A stretch of 5,497 nucleotides of DNA from Clostridia bacterium (GTDB lineage: Bacteria > Bacillota > Clostridia > Oscillospirales > CAG-272), in NCBI GenBank assembly GCA_017631215.1, contig JAGBTR010000102.1:1-5497 (forward strand), read 5' to 3'. A model generated the notes under the pieces. The model did no database searches. It saw nothing but the letters and a program-made list of their open reading frames with translations, and was not told the origin of the DNA. The position numbers were made by a program, and so were the translations under genes. This document shows, piece after piece, positions 1 through 5,497 of the stretch (the stretch's first letter is position 1; every line of letters starts with the position of its first letter).

Positions 1-816
1 ACGCACGTCGGTGATGATAACGAACGCCGCGCGGTCAAGCGCGCGCACCGCCCGCACAAGCCTTGGCAGCTCCTTGGGGCTGACCACGCAAAGCAGCATC
101 ATACGGTCGCACGCCGAATAAACGCCGCGGCTGTAAATGCCCGTCACGCCGCGCGAAAAATCGCTCAGCACCAGCGACGCGATGTCGTCCGTTTTGGAGG
201 ACAGGATATACACCGCCTTGGCCGCCGTTCCGTGTGTCAGAATCCAGTCGGCAACCTTGGAGCATATGAACATCGCCACCAGCGAGTACATCGTCACCGT
301 CAAGCTACGGAAGACAAATCCCGAGGCGATGATGATGACGCAGTCAATGATAAAAATGAGCAGTGCCGTCGATAGATGGGGCAAAAAGCGATGCAGAATG
401 AGACCGGCAAAATCCGAGCCGCCCGTCGAGGCATCCCTGCGAATGACAAAGCCAACGCCGACACCGACGAGCACGCCGCCGCACAGCGAGGCGATCAGCA
501 TATCCTCGGTGTAAACGGGCAAAAAGCTCGTCAGCTCCAGAAAGCCCGAGAGCAGCACCACACCGGCAAGCGTTTTGATCACCGCCGAGCGACCGAGATA
601 GCGGAAGCCAAGCAGCAGCAACAGCGTATTGAAGACAAGCGTTGTAACGGAGAGTGGCATCTCCATCAAATAGTAAAGCACCGTCGCGATCGTACTGACA
701 CCGCCCGACGAGAGCCGATTGGGAACCAAAAACAGATTCAGTCCCGCTGCCATAATGGCGCATCCCAGTGCGATCTGGAAGCCATCTGCCAGCGCAACAC
801 GTACACGTTTTTTCAT
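1..816 (-). CDS. YitT family membrane protein with C-terminal DUF2179 domain (partial, 3' end off the left edge)
   Basis: An open frame of 272 codons runs from the ATG at 816 to the left edge without a stop. The start is set by GGAGGG at 828-823, four to six bases upstream of the ATG. The N-terminal two thirds are hydrophobic, with likely membrane spans near residues 10-31, 41-52, 54-74, 79-100, 105-125, 148-168 and 172-192. Two glycine-rich loops typical of the YitT family are visible: 'LSSGGVSTIA' (35-44) and 'STGGSDFAGLIL' (130-141). After the last span a soluble domain of the DUF2179 type begins near residue 200. It carries 'GVTGIYSRGVYS' (223-234) and 'AFVIITDVR' (264-272), close to the usual C-terminal end of the family. 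Family members are about 280-290 residues, so only some 10-15 residues should be missing. YitT proteins are widespread in Firmicutes; their transport or signalling role is not established, and no substrate can be assigned. The gene starts 18 bases after the helicase stop, so co-transcription is likely. Confidence 0.9.
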   Translation of the reverse strand, partial: MKKRVRVALADGFQIALGCAIMAAGLNLFLVPNRLSSGGVSTIATVLYYLMEMPLSVTTLVFNTLLLLLGFRYLGRSAVIKTLAGVVLLSGFLELTSFLPVYTEDMLIASLCGGVLVGVGVGFVIRRDASTGGSDFAGLILHRFLPHLSTALLIFIIDCVIIIASGFVFRSLTVTMYSLVAMFICSKVADWILTHGTAAKAVYILSSKTDDIASLVLSDFSRGVTGIYSRGVYSACDRMMLLCVVSPKELPRLVRAVRALDRAAFVIITDVR

Positions 817-834
817 CGTATTCCCTCCACTGCG

Positions 835-2655
835 TTAAACGCCCAGCTCATAAATCTTGCGGAAGCAGGCGCGGCACATCCGCTGACGGCTACCGTAAGG
901 CAGCACACCGCCGCATTCGCTGCAGCGTCGCGCATACTCGCGCTTACCGCGCAGCTGCTCGTCGATGGCGTCCTCCAGCTCACGGCGACGCGAAAGGATG
1001 TAGTCGTGATCATACTCACGCGACATCCGACGACCGAACTGAAAATACAGATCCAAGCAATGATACTCCGTCTCCAGCGCGCGCAGATCCCCCGTCTCGC
1101 ACCGCGTGGGCGCGGACAACGACATCGAACGCAGATACTCGCCGCAATAGCAGATCCACTGCGCGACCATCGCCTCGTTTTTGAGGTTGACCGAGCAGGT
1201 GATCATACGGTAAAGCGTCGGCTTGTCGAGCACGGAAAAGGTCTTCTTGTCAGCGGCGGACAGCGCATCGTGAAGCGTCAGGATCTCGCCCACGTCCATC
1301 TTTTGATAAAAGCCCTCGGTCGGGGTCTCGGACCAATCGGTCAGAATGCGGCGCAACGACGCTTCCATATTCATCAAAATCTCGGGGAAGCCGAGATAAG
1401 CGATGCGAACGGGATCGGGCGGCGCGGACAGCCCCGCGCGGATATGGTCGACGTCCTGCATCGCCATCACGACGCCCTCGTCAAAAATGCCAAAGCGACC
1501 CGCACGACCCGCGATCTGCTTGATCTCGGTCGGCTTGAGCAGACGGAACTCCACGCCGTCAAACTTGCGGCTTTCAACAAAGATGACGCGCCGAATGGCC
1601 AAATTCATTCCCATACCGATGGCATCGGTACTGACCACCACGTCGCTCTCACCCGCCATAAAGCGGCGCACCTGCTCTCTGCGCGAGGCGGGCGGCAGGT
1701 CGCCATAGATCACGCTGGCCGAGATCTTGAGTCTATCCAGCTCGGCGGCCAGCTCCAGCACGGCGCGGCGGGAGAAGACGATGAGCGCGTCTCCCTTTTG
1801 CGCGTCGCGGATATGGAAACGCCCCTTGTCAAAGCGGAGCGGTGTTTTTCTTTCGTGATAAACGATCTCAACCTCGTCGCCGCACTGCTCGATCATGCCA
1901 AGCACAATGTCCTTGGCCTCGGGTGCCAGGCACACGTGAACCTCATCGGCACTCACGCCGAGAATGGCGCGCGTCCAGTTGTGACCGCGGAAGGGGTCGG
2001 CGATCATCTGCGCCTCGTCGATGACGGCAACGTCATACAGATTGGTGGTGTTCAGCATCTCAATGGTGCAGGCGGTGATGCCCGCCTCCTCGTCAATGAG
2101 TGCCTCCTCGCCCGTGATCATCGAGCAGGGCACGCCATCCGCACGCAATCTGTCGTAGATTTCAAGTGCCAGAAGGCGCAACGGACCAAGATAAACGCCC
2201 GTACCTGCGCGCTTGAGCCGCTCGATCGCCTCGTAGGTCTTGCCGCTGTTGGTCGGTCCGATGTGAAGAATGAATTTGCGCGTCATTCCGCGCGCCAAGG
2301 GGTATTCGTCCTTGGGGGCGGCGGAGACAGACAGCTGCTCCATTCGGCGGCAAAATTCCTCCATCTGCCGCGCACGGCGACGGCGCTTGCCCTCTTCCTT
2401 CTCCTTATATTGGCGAAACTCCTCGCTCGCCTCCTTTGCCAGTACGTCGCGCTCCCACCAGAAGCGCTCGCTTACTGCCCCGCCACGTCCGTCGGGCACC
2501 TGTACCCTTCCCGCAGGCGGCAGCAGCGTCTTTCGCATTTCTACGCTCCAGCCGCGGCTTTCCAGCTCGCTTTGTGTCATCATACGACCGTGGTCGGGCT
2601 TGCGTCTCCCCCGCCCGTGATGTCCGTGATGATGTCCTCTTCGTTTGGCTGCCAT
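835..2655 (-). CDS. SUV3-like DEAQ-box superfamily 2 RNA helicase with C-terminal zinc ribbon
   Basis: This 606-residue protein carries an ordered set of SF2 helicase motifs: Walker A GPTNSGKT (133-140), motif Ia around LGPLRLLALE (156-165), TGEE (181-184), motif II DEAQ (213-216), APEA as the motif III equivalent (244-247), VFSRR (293-297), motif V STDAIGMGMNL (342-352) and motif VI QIAGRAGRFG (380-389). The Walker A wording, the DEAQ box and a region after the core resembling the human SUV3 C-terminus ('FYQKMDVGEI', 449-458, then 'LYRMITCSVNLKNE', 481-494) point to the SUV3/SUPV3L1 family. In mitochondria SUV3 unwinds RNA in an ATP-dependent degradosome; the bacterial role is unknown. Additions are an Arg/His-rich tail (residues 4-24), a charged coiled-coil-like stretch (66-108) and a CX2C-X12-CX2C zinc ribbon (C578, C581, C594, C597). 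AAGGGAGG (2671-2664), eight bases before the ATG, supports this start over the internal Met-Met at residues 25-26, which has no clear Shine-Dalgarno sequence. The gene contains no TTA, CTA or TCA codons. Confidence 0.88.
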   Translation of the reverse strand: MAAKRRGHHHGHHGRGRRKPDHGRMMTQSELESRGWSVEMRKTLLPPAGRVQVPDGRGGAVSERFWWERDVLAKEASEEFRQYKEKEEGKRRRRARQMEEFCRRMEQLSVSAAPKDEYPLARGMTRKFILHIGPTNSGKTYEAIERLKRAGTGVYLGPLRLLALEIYDRLRADGVPCSMITGEEALIDEEAGITACTIEMLNTTNLYDVAVIDEAQMIADPFRGHNWTRAILGVSADEVHVCLAPEAKDIVLGMIEQCGDEVEIVYHERKTPLRFDKGRFHIRDAQKGDALIVFSRRAVLELAAELDRLKISASVIYGDLPPASRREQVRRFMAGESDVVVSTDAIGMGMNLAIRRVIFVESRKFDGVEFRLLKPTEIKQIAGRAGRFGIFDEGVVMAMQDVDHIRAGLSAPPDPVRIAYLGFPEILMNMEASLRRILTDWSETPTEGFYQKMDVGEILTLHDALSAADKKTFSVLDKPTLYRMITCSVNLKNEAMVAQWICYCGEYLRSMSLSAPTRCETGDLRALETEYHCLDLYFQFGRRMSREYDHDYILSRRRELEDAIDEQLRGKREYARRCSECGGVLPYGSRQRMCRACFRKIYELGV

Positions 2656-2678
2656 TGGCTTCGCCTCCCTTCGTTTTA

Positions 2679-2692
2679 CTGATTGGTATCAG
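2679..2692 (-). other. Small hairpin in the leader of the helicase gene
   Basis: In the 63-base gap between the PHP phosphatase stop and the helicase start, the minus strand reads CTGAT-ACCA-ATCAG. This is a perfect five-base-pair stem with a four-base loop, extendable by one G-U pair. It ends about seven bases before the helicase Shine-Dalgarno sequence. It is short and AT-rich, so its stability is low and a role in translation control is only a possibility. On the plus strand the same hairpin is followed by a T-run, but no plus-strand gene ends here. I saw no convincing promoter in this gap. Confidence 0.3.
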
Positions 2693-2718
2693 CGTGTTTT
2701 TTCTATCTGTATTTATCC

Positions 2719-3483
2719 TCAAAGCGGCAAGCGCTCGAGCACGTGCAGACCCAGCCGCTTCGCCATCTCGTAGCCGTCGGCAAGGTTTTCGGGCACTGCC
2801 ATATCGCACGGCATGTGCGCATCGCAACCCAGCACAACGGGATTTCCCACCTCAGCGGCGATGCGGAAGAAACGGTCGGACGGATAGTGACGCCCGCTGC
2901 GAAGTCCCAGCAGATTGATCTCAAGCGGGATATTCAGTGCAAGACAACGCTCACAAAGCCGACGCATCTGTCGCTCGTACACAGCATCGTCGCCCGTATA
3001 TGCGAAATTATCGGGATGCGCCAGATAGGTATATGCCCCCGTCTCCAAGCCCTCGATCACCTGATCGACGTAGCGGGCAAGCTCGGACTCTTCCTTGGTA
3101 CCGCGACCGCACGAGGGCTCGTTCACCTCATTGCCGAGAAAATGCTGACCCATGATCAGATAGTCATAGTCGTACCGACCAATGAGTGCCATCATATCCT
3201 CAAACACCGCGGGATAATACTCGGCCTCAAAGCCGATCAGAATGCGAATGCGATCCTTGTATTCCTCACGAAGTGCCTCAAGGGAACGCACGTACTCCTC
3301 CAGCTCCTCGATGCGAATGCGGTATCCCGATTGATGTCCGTCGGCAAACGGCATCGGCACGTGATCCGAAAAGCCCAGCGTGTCAAGTCCCTGGGCGATC
3401 GCCGCTTCAATATATTCTCGGTCCTCACCCGTGGCGTGGTGGCACCGTGTCGTATGTGTGTGGTAATTGGCAACCATGCTCAT
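2719..3483 (-). CDS. PHP-domain phosphatase, histidinol-phosphatase (HisK/HisJ) family
   Basis: This 254-residue protein matches the length and motif order of the PHP histidinol-phosphatase family, which removes phosphate from L-histidinol phosphate in histidine synthesis using a metal cluster. The metal-ligand candidates are all present: HTH (H8, H10), H15/H16, SDH (D40, H41), the glutamates in GFEAEY (E86, E88), GQH (H114), AHPD (H156) and GCDAH (D221, H223). The LGFSDHVPMPF stretch (36-46) is especially typical of HisK-like members. No histidine-biosynthesis gene lies in the window, and many orphan PHP proteins of this subfamily have other or unknown phosphoester substrates, so the substrate is inferred. 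The ATG at 3483 overlaps the upstream stop as ATGA, which suggests translational coupling; a GGAG lies rather far upstream (14 bases). A second in-frame ATG at 3477 is an alternative start that would remove only two residues. The protein appears complete, with no signal peptide, and should be cytoplasmic. Confidence 0.88.
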   Translation of the reverse strand: MSMVANYHTHTTRCHHATGEDREYIEAAIAQGLDTLGFSDHVPMPFADGHQSGYRIRIEELEEYVRSLEALREEYKDRIRILIGFEAEYYPAVFEDMMALIGRYDYDYLIMGQHFLGNEVNEPSCGRGTKEESELARYVDQVIEGLETGAYTYLAHPDNFAYTGDDAVYERQMRRLCERCLALNIPLEINLLGLRSGRHYPSDRFFRIAAEVGNPVVLGCDAHMPCDMAVPENLADGYEMAKRLGLHVLERLPL

Positions 3484-4454
3484 GTTCTTCTGCTCTTCTC
3501 CATTTTACGGTATTTTGTCTCTAGTGCTTCGATCTGCAGCTCCTCACGGTATTCGTCCAGCCTCAGCTCCAGCTCTGCCATATTTTTCTTGAGCTCGCGG
3601 CGACGGGCAAACGCCGTCACGGGGGCATTGGTCAGCTCCTCCTGCCACGCCTCACGCTGACGCAAAAACTGCGCCTCAAACGCCTCGTAACGCTCGGTCG
3701 CGCGATCGATCTGATATCTGAGCTCGCGCAACGACAGCTCATACAGCGCCTCGTCGATCTCTTTCTTGCGGGCGCGGTGGAACCAACCCAAACCGCCGCG
3801 CTCATATTCGAGCGCCTGCCGCTCATCGCGAAGCTGATCCTCGTAGGCGATCTCGTCGCGGAAGTGGTCGTACAGCTCCATATACGCCTCGTACTCGTAG
3901 CCGACGCCGCACGATTTCTCGCCGTTTTCGCGGTACCATGAGCGGATACGGTTATAGTATGGCAGATATTGGCGGATCCACTCCTTGCACGTCTTGGCCA
4001 GATCCAGACGGCGGATCAAATAGTCTCGGTAGATGACCTCGTCGCAAAAATAGTATTGCTCGAACGGCTGTGCCAGATCAAGCGACTGTCCGTTCTTGGA
4101 AATGCGAAACAGCCCTGCAAAATACATTTGCTTGCTGTAAGATGCCTCTGCCTGCGTCGATTTGCCCCCCGAAAAGCGCCCGATCAGGCTAAAGGCCTCA
4201 TCAAGCACCGCCTCGTCACATTCGATCCAACCAAACCACTTGCTCCGAATGTCGTCGGGCGCGTTGTGATAGACGCGCAAAAGCTGCGCGTACGCCTCGG
4301 GACAGCGCGAGAGCGCGGCGTTGGCGTGTGCCATCTCCCGCTCGGTCAACGTGCCGTCGCGCATACCGCCCACATAGCGGAGCACGGGCAAAAGATATCG
4401 GTTGACCTCACTTCGGTTCCAACGGGGCACCAGTGCGTTATTCTGTTCTGCCAC
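3480..4454 (-). CDS. Hypothetical helix-rich, coiled-coil protein (unrecognised)
   Basis: I do not recognise this family. The chosen GTG start gives 324 residues. A longer reading back to an ATG at 4562 would run through the terminator-like hairpin and overlap the end of the transketolase gene, while GGAGGAGGTG (4470-4461) sits about eight bases before the GTG. The protein has no signal peptide or membrane span. Residues 10-90 look like a compact helical region rich in aromatic residues. Residues 92-100 (GRFSGGKST) literally fit the Walker A pattern, but no Walker B partner is evident. Residues 130-200 are rich in Tyr, Trp and Arg (for example EQYYFCDEVIYRDYLIRR). From about 199 to the end the sequence is dominated by Glu, Arg, Leu and Lys with coiled-coil character, broken near 219-230 by GGLGWFHRARKK and near 275-280 by TNAPVT. 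The stop overlaps the start of the PHP phosphatase gene (ATGA), so the two proteins are probably made together. A structural or scaffolding role is possible but unproven. Confidence 0.75.
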   Translation of the reverse strand: MAEQNNALVPRWNRSEVNRYLLPVLRYVGGMRDGTLTEREMAHANAALSRCPEAYAQLLRVYHNAPDDIRSKWFGWIECDEAVLDEAFSLIGRFSGGKSTQAEASYSKQMYFAGLFRISKNGQSLDLAQPFEQYYFCDEVIYRDYLIRRLDLAKTCKEWIRQYLPYYNRIRSWYRENGEKSCGVGYEYEAYMELYDHFRDEIAYEDQLRDERQALEYERGGLGWFHRARKKEIDEALYELSLRELRYQIDRATERYEAFEAQFLRQREAWQEELTNAPVTAFARRRELKKNMAELELRLDEYREELQIEALETKYRKMEKSRRT

Positions 4455-4460
4455 AAGCGT

Positions 4461-4470
4461 CACCTCCTCC
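4461..4470 (-). promoter_or_regulatory. Strong ribosome binding site that fixes the GTG start of the hypothetical gene
   Basis: The minus strand reads GGAGGAGGTG, a near-ideal Shine-Dalgarno sequence, followed by TGACGCT-type spacing of about eight bases to the GTG at 4454. It directly follows the U-run of the terminator-like hairpin. It is the main reason for choosing the GTG over the ATG at 4562. Confidence 0.8.
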
Positions 4471-4510
4471 AAAAAAGCAAAGGGACAAGCACGCGCCCGT
4501 CCCTCTTTTT
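4471..4510 (-). terminator. Intrinsic-terminator-like hairpin after the transketolase subunit gene
   Basis: On the minus strand AGGGAC (4504-4499) pairs with GTCCCT (4486-4481) around a 12-base GC-rich loop, and a TTTTTT run follows at 4476-4471 after four bases. The stem can be extended by weaker pairs between the flanking A-run and T-run. The plus strand also gives a stem followed by CTTTTT (4505-4510), so it could act in both directions, although no plus-strand gene is seen. It begins about nine bases after the transketolase stop, the expected place for a terminator. Because the U-run touches the next Shine-Dalgarno sequence, there is no room for a promoter between them. Downstream genes must therefore depend on partial read-through or on a promoter inside the transketolase gene. 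Confidence 0.6.
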
Positions 4511-4518
4511 GCTCACGA

Positions 4519-5466
4519 TCAGCGCAGCTCTGCCTCGATCGTTTCGGCCATACGAACGGCACTCATGCCGTAGTGCTCGATCAGCGTGTCAAACGTACCG
4601 CTGCGACCAAAGGTGTCCTTAACACCGATGCGGCAGACCTTGGTGGGCTGACACTCGGACAGCACCTCGCAGACCGCCGATCCCAGACCGCCGTCAATAA
4701 AGTGATCCTCTGCCGTAAAGACATGACCGGTCTTCTCAGCATACGCCGCGATCAGCTCGCCGTCGATGGGCTTGATGGTGTGGATGTTGACCACCGCAAG
4801 ATCAATGCCCTTCTCTGCCAGAATGTCGCGAGCCTTCATCGACTCAGCCACCATCAGACCCGTCGCAAACACGACAGCGTCCTTACCCTCGGCCATCACG
4901 ATACCCTTGCCGGGCACGAACTCGGTCGTCTCATCGGTCAGCACGTCCACAGCGGCACGTCCCATACGGATGTAGACAGGACCGTCGATCTCCATAGCAG
5001 CCTTGACAGCCTTCGCCGTCTCGGGACCGTCGCAGGGAGAGAACACGGTCATACCGGGCAGCATACGCATCAGACCCAGGTCCTCCAGGCACTGGTGCGT
5101 TGCACCGTCCTCACCGACCGAAAGACCTGCGTGCGTTGCGCCGATCTTGACGTTGAGGTGGGGATATGCGATCGAGTTACGCACCTGCTCATAGGCACGA
5201 CCTGCTGCGAACATCGCAAAGGTCGACGCCCAGGCGATCTTGCCCGTCGTCGCGATGCCTGCCGCCAGCGACATCATATTCGCCTCGGCAATACCGCACT
5301 CGATAAAACGCTCGGGATATTTCTCCGCAAACCAACCGGCGCGCGTTGCGTCAGCCAGGTCTGCGCAAAGAACGACAAAATCCTTGTCAGCCCCCATCTC
5401 CTCCAGCGCGCGGCCAAAGGCGTCGCGGGGTGCCATTTTCTTCTTGGGTTCATTCAGATTGCTCAT
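4519..5466 (-). CDS. Transketolase, C-terminal subunit (split transketolase)
   Basis: This 315-residue protein corresponds to the C-terminal half of transketolase: the pyrimidine-binding domain plus the C-terminal domain. Transketolase uses thiamine diphosphate to move two-carbon ketol units between sugar phosphates in the non-oxidative pentose phosphate pathway. Visible signatures are ECGIAEANM (56-64) with E61 as the likely cofactor-activating glutamate, STFAMFAAGRAYEQVR (81-96), HAGLSVGEDGATHQ (112-125, the transketolase signature region with H112 and H124), and DTFGRSGTFDTL (284-295) in the C-terminal domain. The diphosphate-binding GDG half is absent, as expected for the two-polypeptide form common in Firmicutes and archaea. 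The N-terminal subunit gene should lie just past the right edge. The ATG at 5466 is supported by GGAGG at 5478-5474 with seven-base spacing. The nearby DXS family is a less likely reading, because DXS is normally one chain. The gene contains no TTA, CTA or TCA codons. It is followed by the terminator-like hairpin. Confidence 0.93.
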   Translation of the reverse strand: MSNLNEPKKKMAPRDAFGRALEEMGADKDFVVLCADLADATRAGWFAEKYPERFIECGIAEANMMSLAAGIATTGKIAWASTFAMFAAGRAYEQVRNSIAYPHLNVKIGATHAGLSVGEDGATHQCLEDLGLMRMLPGMTVFSPCDGPETAKAVKAAMEIDGPVYIRMGRAAVDVLTDETTEFVPGKGIVMAEGKDAVVFATGLMVAESMKARDILAEKGIDLAVVNIHTIKPIDGELIAAYAEKTGHVFTAEDHFIDGGLGSAVCEVLSECQPTKVCRIGVKDTFGRSGTFDTLIEHYGMSAVRMAETIEAELR

Positions 5467-5497
5467 ATTGCATCCTCCGTTTGAAATCTCTATTTAT

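Noticed and set aside
2615..2637. A short tandem-like repeat (ccgtgatgt followed by ccgtgatgatgt)
   Set aside because: It encodes the His-Gly run at the helicase N-terminus, so it is explained by the protein's low-complexity tail and is too short to be a repeat element.
376..2682. A 768-codon open frame on the plus strand opposite the helicase and YitT genes
   Set aside because: It is in antisense codon register with the real genes and stays open only because they lack TTA, CTA and TCA codons. The translation has no recognisable domain, and the minus-strand genes show clear families and ribosome binding sites.
2679..2702. A possible plus-strand intrinsic terminator (hairpin followed by TTTTTT)
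   Set aside because: No plus-strand gene ends here, and the stem is only five to six AT-rich pairs.
2700..2760. A candidate promoter for the helicase gene near the end of the PHP gene (minus-strand GATAAA as a -10)
   Set aside because: No acceptable -35 hexamer lies 16-18 bases upstream, and the -10 match is only four of six.
2683..3660. A 325-codon open frame on the plus strand opposite the PHP phosphatase gene
   Set aside because: Same antisense-register effect. The translation has low-complexity serine stretches and no family resemblance.
4455..4562. A 36-residue N-terminal extension of the hypothetical protein from an ATG at 4562
   Set aside because: It would overlap the last 44 bases of the transketolase gene and translate through the terminator-like hairpin. 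The GTG at 4454 has a much better Shine-Dalgarno sequence.
4402..5484. A 360-codon open frame on the plus strand opposite the transketolase subunit gene
   Set aside because: Same antisense-register effect. The minus-strand transketolase assignment is unambiguous.

Overview
The window is an ordinary chromosomal stretch, probably from a moderately GC-rich, uncultured Clostridia-type Firmicute. That assignment is inference. It rests on strong GGAGG-type ribosome binding sites, a transketolase split into two polypeptides, a YitT-family membrane protein, a PHP-type histidinol-phosphatase-like protein and GC-rich codon use. All five supported genes lie on the minus strand and read from the right edge to the left edge. 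No RNA gene, insertion sequence, CRISPR array or phage gene was seen.

Layout in transcription order (right to left): (1) the C-terminal subunit of a split transketolase (5466-4519), whose N-terminal partner is expected just beyond the right edge; (2) a 64-base gap with an intrinsic-terminator-like hairpin whose U-run abuts the next Shine-Dalgarno sequence; (3) an unrecognised, charged, helix-rich protein of about 324 residues that starts at GTG (4454-3480); (4) a PHP-family histidinol-phosphatase-like metallophosphatase (3483-2719), joined to gene 3 by an ATGA overlap; (5) a 63-base gap with a small hairpin; (6) a SUV3-type DEAQ-box helicase with an Arg/His-rich N-terminus and a C-terminal zinc ribbon (2655-835); (7) an 18-base gap; (8) a YitT/DUF2179 membrane protein (816 to beyond base 1), nearly complete but cut by the left edge.

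The tight spacing of genes 3, 4, 6 and 8 suggests one transcription unit, possibly partly separated from the transketolase gene by the terminator-like hairpin. The functions (pentose phosphate metabolism, phosphoester hydrolysis, RNA unwinding, a membrane protein) do not form an obvious pathway. The most distinctive items are the bacterial SUV3-like helicase and the unknown coiled-coil protein translationally coupled to the PHP phosphatase. I found no convincing evidence of a new multi-gene system.
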